Below are positions 23,813-32,620 of a stretch of 64,000 nucleotides of DNA, one piece after another; positions within the stretch are counted from its first letter, which is position 1; each line of letters begins with the position of its first letter. Source of the stretch: Rhodococcus sp. 06-462-5 (lineage in GTDB: Bacteria > Actinomycetota > Actinomycetes > Mycobacteriales > Mycobacteriaceae). Made by a program: the position numbers and the translations under genes. The stretch covers positions 135,638 through 199,637 of the forward strand of contig NZ_NOYD01000046.1 of the NCBI RefSeq assembly GCF_002258315.1, written 5' to 3'. The notes below the pieces were generated by a model. It did not search any database. It was not told the origin of the DNA and was given only the letters and a program-made list of their open reading frames with translations.

Positions 23813-25915
23813 TCACGACATTGCGTCCACCGGACCCGTCGGGGTGACGCGCTGCATGAGCGAACGGGCAGCTGCGACGACGATATTTCGGTCGTGTGTG
23901 TGCAGGAACTCGAATCGCCGTTCGCTGTCGTCTCCGGAGTCACCGAGATCCCTGGCAACGACGGCTGCGAAATAGTGTTGTCCCACCACCGCGATCGTCC
24001 ATTGTCCGGTGAAGGGATCGCCGATTCGCAGACGTGTGCCGCGCACCCCCGGGGCCGGCTCGGGTGCCATCCCGACACCGAACGCGGCCACGAACGTGTT
24101 GCGGGCTGCCAGGTCGGCGTACCTTGCCGCGACGACTGAATCGAAGAACTCGGCGCTCTGGAAGGTCGCCAGGATGACCAGCGATTCGTCGGCAAGCTGC
24201 GCATGTCGTTCGATCTGGCGAGTCAGAGCCGCCACCAACGGTTTTCTCCCGATCGAGGGCAGGGCATAGTCGAACACGTCCGACGGCAGGGCTGGGACTC
24301 GACCGGCAACCGAGCGCAGCGATTCGATTCGCGGACGCCGTGTTCCGGTCATGCGTCGGGTGCTGCCGGGTTCGGTGCGCGGCAGCGGAGCCGGGCGGCC
24401 GAACATCCATCCCTGTCCGAGAACAGCTCCGTAGGCGAGGCCACGTTCGAGGTGGGCCTGCGTTTCGATACCCTCGGCCAGAATCATCGCGCCGGTCGAT
24501 TCCACGTGCGCGCTGATCGCGGCGATGACACGGGCTCGCTCCGGATTCGGATCATGCTGTACGAGTACGCGATCGAGCTTGATGATCTCGGGCGCGATGA
24601 ACTCGAGCAGAGCCAAGGAATCGGGGTGGCAGCCAACATCGTCGATCGCGATGCGGCACCCGTCGCGCCGGGCTCGGTCCACCATGCGCAGCAGGCTCGC
24701 CGGGTCCGAGAGCAGTGAGCGCTCGGTCAGTTCGAGCACGATGTCGAGATGCTCGGCAGCGGCACGAATGCGGGCATGAGCGTGATCGAACAAGACCCCT
24801 GCGGTGTCGGGTTCGACATTGAGAAACAGAGTGTGTGCTCGCGGCAGTTGTGCCTCGAGTGCGCCGTCCACAGCGGCGGCGCGGCAGGCCCAGTCGAACT
24901 GCACCAGTTCGCCGCAATCGGCCGCGGCCGCGAAAACCTCGGTCGGGTCGACGGCGGGATGGAGCGGCCACCGAGCGAGGGCCTCGTACCCGACCACCAT
25001 GCCGGAGTCGAGGTCCACGATCGGTTGATACATCGGACGAACCGAATGCGGATCGTTCAGAATCGAGGCTATGTCGGTCGTACTGCGGGCGGACGGTCGG
25101 TCGGAGTCGTCCGCCACGTGCAGTGTTCCTCGACCGCGGTGGCTCGTCCGTTCGCCCCGATTGTCGTGGGTGGTGACACCATTCGATTTTGCGCCTCGGG
25201 CGGAGTCGAATCGAGCACCCTGGCGTCGGCTGTAGAGATCGGCGTCGGCTGCCTGGATGGCGGCACACAGAGACGCTGCGCAGTCGACGAGAGCGATTCC
25301 GCAGCTGATGGACCCGGTCCCCCTGGCGCGCAACGCGGACTCGACCGCCTCGAGATCGTGGCGCACCGCCTCCTCGTCGACGTCGAGAAGGGAAAAGACG
25401 AATTCGTCACCGCCGAAGCGGACGAGCACTGCGTCGCGATGAAGATGGCCACGGACGATGGCGGTGACGTTGCGCAGCATGTCGTCACCTGCCGCATGCC
25501 CACGGCTGTCGTTGACAGCCTTCAGCCCGTCGATGTCGAGAAATCCGATCACCATTTGCCGCCCGTCCCGTCGCGCCCGGTCGAAGTCACGTTGGAGTTC
25601 GACTGTGCCCGCGTCCCGACGGTAGGTGCCGGTCAGACCGTCGATGGCCGATCGTCTTCGGTCCTGTGCGGCGGCGAGACGATCGGCTCGCGCTGCCGCG
25701 CGGTCCTCAGCCGCACGCCTGCGGTCTTCGGCCGCCTTGATCTGCTCGTCGTTTCGGTCGCGTTCTTCGGCGAATCGGTCTGCACTACCGGCGTTTTCAT
25801 CACGCGTCGCCGCTCGGCGGTCGCGTCGATCCGCATCGGTGGTCCAGCTTTCCGGGGCTTGTTCGGATTCTGGAGGGATATCGGCGGGTGACACGACAGG
25901 CGAAGACTCGGACAT
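23813..25915 (-). CDS. GGDEF-EAL-DICT cyclic-di-GMP protein
   Basis: 700 residues. A coiled, highly charged N-terminus (about 28-90, repeats of DRR, AAEDR and AARADR) precedes a GGDEF domain with an intact GGDEF motif (168-172), an EAL domain with EAL at 311-313 and the catalytic-site stretches ELTER, IDDVGC, IIKLDR and AEGIET, and a C-terminal DICT domain (from about 545). It could both make and degrade c-di-GMP; the usual DDFG motif reads DDVG. It starts 14 nt after the ANTAR gene upstream and is probably in its operon. Confidence 0.9.
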   Translation of the reverse strand: MSESSPVVSPADIPPESEQAPESWTTDADRRDRRAATRDENAGSADRFAEERDRNDEQIKAAEDRRRAAEDRAAARADRLAAAQDRRRSAIDGLTGTYRRDAGTVELQRDFDRARRDGRQMVIGFLDIDGLKAVNDSRGHAAGDDMLRNVTAIVRGHLHRDAVLVRFGGDEFVFSLLDVDEEAVRHDLEAVESALRARGTGSISCGIALVDCAASLCAAIQAADADLYSRRQGARFDSARGAKSNGVTTHDNRGERTSHRGRGTLHVADDSDRPSARSTTDIASILNDPHSVRPMYQPIVDLDSGMVVGYEALARWPLHPAVDPTEVFAAAADCGELVQFDWACRAAAVDGALEAQLPRAHTLFLNVEPDTAGVLFDHAHARIRAAAEHLDIVLELTERSLLSDPASLLRMVDRARRDGCRIAIDDVGCHPDSLALLEFIAPEIIKLDRVLVQHDPNPERARVIAAISAHVESTGAMILAEGIETQAHLERGLAYGAVLGQGWMFGRPAPLPRTEPGSTRRMTGTRRPRIESLRSVAGRVPALPSDVFDYALPSIGRKPLVAALTRQIERHAQLADESLVILATFQSAEFFDSVVAARYADLAARNTFVAAFGVGMAPEPAPGVRGTRLRIGDPFTGQWTIAVVGQHYFAAVVARDLGDSGDDSERRFEFLHTHDRNIVVAAARSLMQRVTPTGPVDAMS

Positions 25916-25929
25916 TGTGGGCCGCGCGA

Positions 25930-26583
25930 TCAGGTGTTCGACCGGGATTGTTCCCGGCGAGTCAGTCGGCCGGCCAGAACATCGACCGGCGTGTTCGTTT
26001 CCTGCGATATCGCCGACAGCATGTCGAACGCGTGCTGGGGCTCGGTGTCGTACCGCTCCATGATCATCCCCTTCGCCCGCCAGATGGTGTCGAGGTTAAG
26101 GCGCAGGATCGACCGAATTGCCCTGTAGCGCAACGCTGTAGCGGTGAACGAGGGGAATCGGCTGTCGCTTCGTACGTCACGGACGAGCACGGATTCGTTC
26201 TCAAGGATCGATCGAAGGGACCGCCCGTCGTCGACGCCGCGCCGAATGTCGTCCACCGCCGCCGCCAGTGGGTCGGTCGGGGCGTCGAAGCGCGTCCGGC
26301 CACGTCCGAGGAGCATCGTTGTCGACGCGGCTTCGGCACCGGGAACGATTCGCAGCGCTGCCGAGGAGATTGCACCGAGCGTGTGCTCGACGCTGCTCGG
26401 GTGCGCATCGAGCTCACGCGCGACGTTCGCCTTTGCACGGACATCGGGCTCTCCGGTGAAGCGATGGACGCGCTGGGTGTCCGTGGGTGACGCCAGTGAC
26501 TCGCGACCCGCGGACGACTCGGTGTTTCGGCAGAAGTCTGCATTTCGGCAGGAATGGGCTTGTGTTGCAACGAGATCCGTCAT
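25930..26583 (-). CDS. ANTAR protein with a shortened GAF domain
   Basis: 217 residues from ATG 26583, which has GGAG 8 nt upstream; ATG 26778 is in frame but lacks a ribosome site. A GAF N-terminal half (about 70-160, TLGAISSAALRIVPGAEAASTTML ... DSRFPSFTATALRYRAIRSILRL) runs directly into ANTAR (about 165-210, TIWRAKGMIMERYDTEPQHAFDMLSAISQ). The usual second half of GAF is missing, as if removed by an in-frame deletion. The first gene of a two-gene unit with the GGDEF-EAL gene. Confidence 0.85.
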   Translation of the reverse strand: MTDLVATQAHSCRNADFCRNTESSAGRESLASPTDTQRVHRFTGEPDVRAKANVARELDAHPSSVEHTLGAISSAALRIVPGAEAASTTMLLGRGRTRFDAPTDPLAAAVDDIRRGVDDGRSLRSILENESVLVRDVRSDSRFPSFTATALRYRAIRSILRLNLDTIWRAKGMIMERYDTEPQHAFDMLSAISQETNTPVDVLAGRLTRREQSRSNT

Positions 26584-26973
26584 CGTTGGTGCTCCGCCCT
26601 CCGGGCTGCCGATGGCCGGCGCAGGTACCTCGCGCGCGGACGATCGGTTCCGAGGTCGTGAAGCGCGGTCTCTGCCGCGCGTATCGTTCTGTCCGGGCGA
26701 AGAAGATCTCTGTCGGCTTCGCGGCCACGTAGGCGTCGGAGTCGATCCCGGGTCGGCTGTTTTCTCAGCAGTGCTCATCTGATAACAGCTGCACTGGTTT
26801 GTCAACCGGGCGCAAGGGCCGTGCCCACCGAGTCTCGGGTGGGCGTAGGGTCCAATCAGTTGGCGAACTTGGGGTGGGTCCCGACCCATCGTTGGCAACC
26901 AACGGGCACAGTGCTGTCGAGGCATGTGCAGACGGGAACCACGAATCGGCGCTCGGGCCGCCCAGGCGTACCC
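26584..26973. other. Intergenic region between divergent ANTAR-type genes
   Basis: 390 nt. It contains the 12-mer TTGTCAACCGGG (26799-26810) and two small hairpins ahead of the plus-strand gene: GCCCACC/GGTGGGC (26823-26844, 8-nt loop) and CGTTGG/CCAACG (26890-26904, 3-nt loop). The 5' third could be coding if the neighbouring minus-strand gene starts at 26778. Confidence 0.5.
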
Positions 26974-27540
26974 ATGGACACCCAATCGGCGTTGATCGAC
27001 GCTCTCGAATCCTTGACGGACCGCATCGCCGACCCCGGAGTCGACTTGAGTCGGCTTCTGGCCGATCTGGTCGGCGTGGCGGTGGTTTCGATCGAATCCC
27101 TGATATCGGCCACCTTGACCGTCACCATCGAGGAGTACCCGTTCACCCTGATGTCCGCCGTGGCGGACAACACCGCACGGGTGCAGACATCGGTGTCGAT
27201 ACCTCTCGGGATGGACATGGAACGAGCGGCGAGTTCCGAGCTCGTCATGCTCGCCGGAACCCAAGGATCGTTCGAGGGCTTGGCCGCCGACGTCGGCGTT
27301 CTTCTGCACCTCGATCCGGCCGCCGTCGAACTGGATGCCCATCTGTCGGGCGCGCTCGATATCGGAGCCACGGAACCGCTGTGGTTCATCGACCGGGCCC
27401 GGGGAGTGTTGCTTGCCAGGGGTGCGGTCGACGCCGACATCGAGTTGCGACGCCGATCCACACGTGACCGCTGCAGTCTGACGGAGTCGGCGCAGCAGGT
27501 AATGGCGGAGGCGTGCAGACCCACCGGTCCCGGAGGGTAG
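26974..27540 (+). CDS. Putative sensor with a C-terminal ANTAR-like motif
   Basis: 188 residues from ATG 26974. The N-terminal two thirds (DLSRLLADLVGVAVVSIESLISATLTVTIEEYPFTLMSAV...) looks like a small alpha/beta sensor with no family I can name. The end, IDRARGVLLARGAVDADIELRRRSTRDRCSLTESAQQVM, has the spacing of an ANTAR domain. Divergent from the preceding ANTAR gene and convergent with the next, within a cluster of such regulators. Its function as an RNA-binding protein is inferred from that motif only. Confidence 0.7.
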   Translation: MDTQSALIDALESLTDRIADPGVDLSRLLADLVGVAVVSIESLISATLTVTIEEYPFTLMSAVADNTARVQTSVSIPLGMDMERAASSELVMLAGTQGSFEGLAADVGVLLHLDPAAVELDAHLSGALDIGATEPLWFIDRARGVLLARGAVDADIELRRRSTRDRCSLTESAQQVMAEACRPTGPGG

Positions 27541-27552
27541 CTGTCGGGGTTC

Positions 27553-28311
27553 TCAGTCCGATGTGTCGCTTCGGGTTCCGGCGACGTTCGACAAAACCGT
27601 CCGAGGATCCAACGTTCGTTGGACCAGGCCGTCGGCCACCTGCGACAGCGGTACGGCGTGATCGCGGGCGTAGCGCCGCAGCACACCGAATGCTTGATCC
27701 ATGTCGAGTGCACCCACGTGCGACAGAAGTCCCTTCGCCTGCTCGAGCCTGGCCCTACTTCGCAAGGTGTTCGACAGTCGTGCTCCGATCGCGGCCGGGT
27801 CGGGCGGCACCGATCCGTGCACGAGCGCGATGCTGGCCACGTGGGCGAGAGCCTGAGCCAACTCGAGGTCGTCGTGATCGAGTGCGCCCGAACGTGATCC
27901 GAACAGGCCCAGGGTGCCCAGTACGTTCGTCCGCAATCGCATGGGAACGGCGTGAACCGCGGCGAAACCGGCCGAGGTGGCGACCTCGACGAACTGCGGC
28001 CATGTCGTCCGCCGTTCCTCGAGATCGGCGACGCTGACGGGTTGTCCGCTGTGGAAGCAGTCCAGGCACGGGCCCTGCTCGCGTTGAAGTTGGAACACCT
28101 CCAACAGTCGAGTCGCTTCCGAGGATGCTGCCACCACGTGCAACACACCCCGTTCGTCGGCCAGGAGTAGTCCTGCCGAGGCGATGTCGAGGAGCTCGGC
28201 GCACTCGGTGGTCAGTCCACTGAGCAGCTCGATCACATCGAAGTCACCCACCAGGCCGTTGGCCAATCGCACGAAGGCTTCGGTGACGCCGTGCTCGCGG
28301 TCGATGTTCAT
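27553..28311 (-). CDS. GAF and ANTAR domain regulator
   Basis: 252 residues. GAF domain about 20-170 (EREQGPCLDCFHSG-type loop, AVHAVPMRLRTNVLGTLGLFGS) and ANTAR about 180-240 (ARLEQAKGLLSHVGALDMDQAFGVLRRYARDHAVPLSQVADGLV). The ATG overlaps the stop of the upstream GAF/ANTAR gene by one base (TGATG), so the pair is translationally coupled and may work as a heteromer or in parallel on the same RNA targets. Confidence 0.9.
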   Translation of the reverse strand: MNIDREHGVTEAFVRLANGLVGDFDVIELLSGLTTECAELLDIASAGLLLADERGVLHVVAASSEATRLLEVFQLQREQGPCLDCFHSGQPVSVADLEERRTTWPQFVEVATSAGFAAVHAVPMRLRTNVLGTLGLFGSRSGALDHDDLELAQALAHVASIALVHGSVPPDPAAIGARLSNTLRSRARLEQAKGLLSHVGALDMDQAFGVLRRYARDHAVPLSQVADGLVQRTLDPRTVLSNVAGTRSDTSD

Positions 28312-29093
28312 CAGATACTTCCCGAGTCGGACCCAGAGGTGGGTGTGTCGTCGGAGTCGAGTACGAGCCGACGTTCGATGATGTCCCAGGCGACTTCGCT
28401 TGCCGTCTGGCCGCTGGTGTAGGCATGCGCACGCAGCCGGGCGAGGGCTTCGACGGAGTCGAGATCGAGTTGACCCATCAGAATGCCGGTGGCCTGGTAC
28501 ACCTCGACGCGTTCGAGAGATGCGAGTTGGTCCCAGCCGTCACCGCCCTCGCCTGCCGCTTCCCAATCGAGATCCGAGTTCATCAGATCCAGCAGAGGTA
28601 GCGCGGCGAGTTCGGCCGCCCACATGCCCGCACTCAAGTCGGTGTTCGACAGTGGTCCTGGAGTCGAGGAGAAGAGGTCGAGAACCCCGATGTGCACTGC
28701 GGCAATTGCCGTGGGCAGAGCGAAGACGGCTTGAATTCCGGCGTCGAGAACGGCAGGAGTGAATGCAGGCCAACGTCGTTCGGTGGGATCGGCCAGATCG
28801 GGCACCAGAATGGGTGCCCCGGTGGCCACTGCGTCCAAACACGGTCCCTCACCGAACGTGAACTGAAACTCGTCGAGCCGTCTACTGAATGCGCCACTGG
28901 ACCCGAAGGTCCCGCGGCTCACACCGTCGTGAATCACCGAGATCGCTGCACCGTCGACAGGGAGAAGCTCGACACACGCCACACACAGGCGATCAGCGGC
29001 CGACAGTCCGCCACCGACTCCCGCCATCGCCGACGCCAATTGCTCGCGAAGACGCGATTGCGCCGTCACAACCTGACTGTTGGGGGAATGCAC
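28311..29093 (-). CDS. GAF and ANTAR domain regulator
   Basis: 260 residues from GTG 29093; upstream codons are open but run into the divergent gene and look unlike the family. The GAF domain (about 20-165) has FTFGEGPCLDAVATGAPILVPDL and AVFALPTAIAAVHIGVLDLFSS. The ANTAR domain (about 190-245) reads ERVEVYQATGILMGQLDLDSVEALARLRAHAY. It is the first gene of a two-gene unit with the next GAF/ANTAR gene and is divergent from a phosphodiesterase-like gene. Confidence 0.88.
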   Translation of the reverse strand: MHSPNSQVVTAQSRLREQLASAMAGVGGGLSAADRLCVACVELLPVDGAAISVIHDGVSRGTFGSSGAFSRRLDEFQFTFGEGPCLDAVATGAPILVPDLADPTERRWPAFTPAVLDAGIQAVFALPTAIAAVHIGVLDLFSSTPGPLSNTDLSAGMWAAELAALPLLDLMNSDLDWEAAGEGGDGWDQLASLERVEVYQATGILMGQLDLDSVEALARLRAHAYTSGQTASEVAWDIIERRLVLDSDDTPTSGSDSGSI

Positions 29094-29213
29094 AACGCTC
29101 TCATGAAGACCAACCCTAGTCCTCTGCCAGGTCCCGTGCCCTCGGCTCGGGGATCGTGACGGTTGCAACGAAATCGAAGTGCCCATCTCGACGTCGTCTG
29201 CCATCATGACGTC

Positions 29214-30011
29214 GTGAAGATCGTGTCGATCAATGCCTGGGGTGGCGCGATGTACGACGATCTCGCGGCCTGGCTCGAAACCGTTGCCGCGGATGTCATT
29301 TGCCTCCAAGAAGTCACGCGCACCGCAGATCGGTCGGGATGGTCGACGTTCGCCGACGGCGAGCGCACATTGCCGCAGCGGCTCAATCTGTTCGACGACG
29401 TGTCGGCGCTGCTCCCCGGATACACGCCGTGTTTCGTCGCCAACGATGCCGGCCCCGTCACCGACGGTGACGGCGTCGAATTGCGTCAGGACTTCGGGAT
29501 CGCGACCTGGGTGCGTGACGAGTTTCCGGTGGTCGGGCTCGACGCGCGGTTCGTCCATTCACGGTTCGTCGATCACACGGTCTGGGATGTGGATGACCGT
29601 CCACGAGCTGCTCTGACTGTCACCGTCCGCGATCGCATCGCCGAAAGGTTCGTCTCCGTCATCCAACTGCACGGTCTGCGCGACCCAGCAGGTAAGGGCG
29701 ACAGTCCGATTCGTTTCGATCAGGCCCAGAAGCTGGTGCAAATCATCGAGCATGTTCGTTCGTCGAGCGATGTCATCGTCCTGTGCGGTGACCTCAATCT
29801 GCTGCCGTCGAGTGAGACTTTCACTCTGCTGGCCGAACACGGGATGACCGACCTCGTCGAAGATGCCGATACGCGAACGTCGAGCTATACGAAAGAAATT
29901 CGGAGTGCGAGTTACTTGATGGTCTCTTCCACATCCGTGGTGCGAAGCTTCGAGATCGTCACCGAGCCGGAAGTGTCCGATCACCGGGCTTTGGTGCTGG
30001 AACTTCTTTGA
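29214..30011 (+). CDS. Endonuclease/exonuclease/phosphatase family protein
   Basis: 265 residues from GTG 29214. The EEP fold is shown by VKIVSINAWGG, the metal-ligand Glu in CLQEVTR, GDLNLLPSS with Asp and Asn, and the final SDHRAL with the Asp-His pair. These are the conserved active-site residues of the Mg-dependent phosphodiesterase superfamily. The substrate could be nucleic acid, a lipid or a nucleotide; nothing in the neighbourhood decides. There is no signal peptide. Its 3' end overlaps the convergent LysR gene by 31 nt. Confidence 0.85.
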   Translation: MKIVSINAWGGAMYDDLAAWLETVAADVICLQEVTRTADRSGWSTFADGERTLPQRLNLFDDVSALLPGYTPCFVANDAGPVTDGDGVELRQDFGIATWVRDEFPVVGLDARFVHSRFVDHTVWDVDDRPRAALTVTVRDRIAERFVSVIQLHGLRDPAGKGDSPIRFDQAQKLVQIIEHVRSSSDVIVLCGDLNLLPSSETFTLLAEHGMTDLVEDADTRTSSYTKEIRSASYLMVSSTSVVRSFEIVTEPEVSDHRALVLELL

Positions 30012-30973
30012 TCCTTGTCTGTTGTGCCGCCAGCTGTTCGATCCGACCCCGCAGGCATATACGTACTGCGTTCGGCTGCACCGCGTAAAGCGTTCGAGAT
30101 CGCGTACATAGCCGGGGTGTACTGGCGCCGCGCGAGTGAGGCGATGTAGATGACCCGGGTCGGAACACGATCCGTGTCGAGGAAAGCGATGGTGGTGACG
30201 TCCGGTCGGTGGTGAACCACCGACAGTCGGGGGACCATGGCGATGCCGACGCCTGCGGCCACCATGGCCTCGATTTCCTGGTAGTCGTGGGCTTCGTACA
30301 CGACGTCGGGCTCGAATCCTGCTACGCGGCAACTGCGATAGAGAACCTCCGCTGCCGGGTGGTCGTTGCTCCGAATGATCCACCGCGCGCCTCGGAGGTC
30401 GTGCAAGGACACATCCCGTCCCCGGCGATCGTCGTCTATCGGAAGCAGCAGCACGGTCTGGTCTTCCATCAGTGGCTCGAGTGACAGCGATCGTTCTGCC
30501 TCCTCCGTCCAGGCGTAGCTCCACAGCAGTGCCAGGTCGATCTCGCTCGAATGAAGCATGTCCAGCAATTGCGGTCGAACGGCCGACCGAACACGAACGT
30601 CCACCCCCGGCCATCGCGAGTGATAGTCCTTCAACGCGTCGGAGAGCAGCGACGCACTGACCGTGGGAAACGAGCCGAGCCGGACCGAACCGCGTTCGAG
30701 GCCCCTGATCGCTTCCAGGTCGCCGCTCGCGGCACGCATCTCGCGGCGAAACAGGCGGGCCCGGCTGGTCAGGATCTCGCCGGCCTCGGTGAGCTGTACG
30801 CCGCGCGGCAGGCGAGTGAGGACCGGCTGTTTGATGCCGTGTTCGAGTTTGCCAATGCGTTGGGACGCTGCCGAGGGAGTCATGTTCGCTCGCTCGGCAC
30901 CTGCGGTCAGGGAACCGGCCTCGGCGATGTCGAGCAGAAGAAACAACGTCACGACGTCGAACGTGTGGTTCAT
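29981..30973 (-). CDS. LysR family transcriptional regulator
   Basis: 330 residues from ATG 30973. The N-terminal winged helix reads FLLLDIAEAGSLTAGAERANMTPSAASQRIGKLEHGI, followed by a periplasmic-binding-like effector domain (about 90-295). It is divergent from the MatC-type carrier gene 138 nt away, so it probably controls that gene in response to an organic acid. The C-terminal extension of about 25 residues is polar and not part of the family fold. Confidence 0.88.
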   Translation of the reverse strand: MNHTFDVVTLFLLLDIAEAGSLTAGAERANMTPSAASQRIGKLEHGIKQPVLTRLPRGVQLTEAGEILTSRARLFRREMRAASGDLEAIRGLERGSVRLGSFPTVSASLLSDALKDYHSRWPGVDVRVRSAVRPQLLDMLHSSEIDLALLWSYAWTEEAERSLSLEPLMEDQTVLLLPIDDDRRGRDVSLHDLRGARWIIRSNDHPAAEVLYRSCRVAGFEPDVVYEAHDYQEIEAMVAAGVGIAMVPRLSVVHHRPDVTTIAFLDTDRVPTRVIYIASLARRQYTPAMYAISNALRGAAERSTYMPAGSDRTAGGTTDKDQRSSSTKAR

Positions 30974-31111
30974 ACGCACATCCTTCAGCTCAGCTAAACA
31001 ACCGGGTAGCAAAACGATATTGTCCTAAAAGCCATGCGTCAATAATGTGACAGGGACAACGTTCGAGTGCGGATGTAACCGAGCACTTACCCAGCCACCC
31101 GAAAGACGCCC

Positions 31112-32506
31112 ATGACTTCCATCGAGATCCTCCCGCTCATCGCGTTGGTTGCGATGTTCGTGATCGCAACCTTCTTTCCGATCAATATCGGCATCCTCGG
31201 ATTCATCGGTGCCTTCGTGGTCGGATATTTCGCGCTGGGGTTCGACGACAAGGAAATTCTCGAGGAGTTCCCCAGCTCGATCGTGTTGACCATCGTCGGA
31301 GTCACGTACTTCTTCGGTATGGCCAAACGCAACGGCACCATCGATCTGCTGGTCATCAGTTGCATCAGAGCGGTACACGGTCGGGTGACGGTGGTGCCCT
31401 GGGTGTTCTTCTTCGTCGCCTCGGTGCTGACGGCGCTCGGCACGTTCAGCCCTGCTGCAGTCGCGCTCATCGTGCCCGCTGCCATGGCGTTCGCAGCGCG
31501 AACCGGTATGAGTCCGCTGGTCATGGGCATCATGGTGATCAACGGTGCCCATGCTGGAGCGTTCTCCCCGATTTCCGTATCCGGCGTTCTGGTCCGCGAC
31601 ATCGTCGAGAACAACGGCCTTGCGCTCGACCCGTGGACGCTGTTCTTCGCCAGTTACGGCATCAACCTGCTGCTCTCGGTTCTCACAGTGACGGGCTACG
31701 CGGCCCTGGCCCGGATGAAGGGCTTCGAGTACACCGCAACAGGATCCACCGATCCCGCACCCGGCAGCGGCCCGGCGGGTGGATCGCCGGTCAAGACTCC
31801 CGCCCCCACCACCGGCGGTGGCACTTCGGGTGGCAGCACTTTCGGCGGCAGCACTGCGGTGCTCACCCGTCCGACGACAACCAACCTGGTCGACGCTCCC
31901 GCCCCGGTCACGTTCGTACAGAAGCTCACTCTTTTCCTCATCGGCGCGCTTCTGGTGCTCGTTCTGGTGTTGCACCTGCCGATCAGCTTCATCGCCATCG
32001 CCGCCGGAGCGGTGCTTGCATTCACGGATCTGAAGAAGCAGAACGAAGCCATCGCAGACATCAGTTGGTCGACGGTACTGCTGGTCGCGGGCATGGTCAC
32101 CTACATCTCGATCCTTCAGGAGGTAGGCACCATCGACCATCTCGCCGAGATGGCCATCACTATCGGCGCTCCGATCATCGTGGCTGTGGTGCTCTGCTAC
32201 GTCATCGGAATCACCTCGGCGTTCGCGTCCTCCACCGCCCTGCTGGCCGCCGTTATTCCGCTGGCCATGCCCTTGCTCGGAACCGGTGCACTGCCGGTCG
32301 TCGGTGTCGTCGCTGCTCTGGCCATCTCGGCCACCGTCGTCGACGTCTCGCCCTTCTCGACCAACGGTGCGCTCGTGCTGGCCAACGCGCAGAACATCGA
32401 ACGCCCACGCTTCTATCGCCAGTTGCTGCTCAATGCCGGAGTTGTCGTGGCCATCGCGCCGGCTCTGTGCTGGCTGATCCTGGTCGTCGTCCCCGCCCTG
32501 TTCTGA
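31112..32506 (+). CDS. MatC-type dicarboxylate carrier
   Basis: 464 residues with about 11-12 membrane spans in two halves joined by a cytoplasmic Pro/Gly/Ser/Thr-rich linker (about 210-262). The first half, EILPLIALVAMFVIATFFPINIGILGFIGAFVVGY, matches the MatC N-terminal domain; the superfamily is ion transporter/ArsB-like. MatC proteins take up malonate or related C3-C6 dicarboxylates. The gene lies between a divergent LysR gene and the first prpF-like gene (115-nt gap). The substrate is inferred to be the acid handled by those isomerases. Confidence 0.85.
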   Translation: MTSIEILPLIALVAMFVIATFFPINIGILGFIGAFVVGYFALGFDDKEILEEFPSSIVLTIVGVTYFFGMAKRNGTIDLLVISCIRAVHGRVTVVPWVFFFVASVLTALGTFSPAAVALIVPAAMAFAARTGMSPLVMGIMVINGAHAGAFSPISVSGVLVRDIVENNGLALDPWTLFFASYGINLLLSVLTVTGYAALARMKGFEYTATGSTDPAPGSGPAGGSPVKTPAPTTGGGTSGGSTFGGSTAVLTRPTTTNLVDAPAPVTFVQKLTLFLIGALLVLVLVLHLPISFIAIAAGAVLAFTDLKKQNEAIADISWSTVLLVAGMVTYISILQEVGTIDHLAEMAITIGAPIIVAVVLCYVIGITSAFASSTALLAAVIPLAMPLLGTGALPVVGVVAALAISATVVDVSPFSTNGALVLANAQNIERPRFYRQLLLNAGVVVAIAPALCWLILVVVPALF

Positions 32507-32549
32507 ACCGGTACCAGTGCGTTAAGCGTTGCTGCACGGCATGGACATA

Positions 32550-32567
32550 TTTCGTAATTGTGCTTGA
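32550..32567 (+). promoter_or_regulatory. Box shared by the two prpF-like upstream regions (copy 1)
   Basis: TTTCGTAATTGTGCTTGA, 54 nt before the start of the first prpF-like gene. It agrees with the box at 34708-34725 in 16 of 18 positions. A candidate LysR operator or promoter element. Confidence 0.6.
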
Positions 32568-32620
32568 TCATCCTCTGGCCCAGGGTGGAAGCATCGGATC
32601 CTGATCGGAAGGCACAGCAG

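Noticed and set aside
31741..31900. The Gly/Ser/Thr repeats inside the MatC-type carrier as a repeat or insertion
   Set aside because: They lie in frame between the two membrane halves, where such carriers have a variable cytoplasmic linker. No target duplication is visible.
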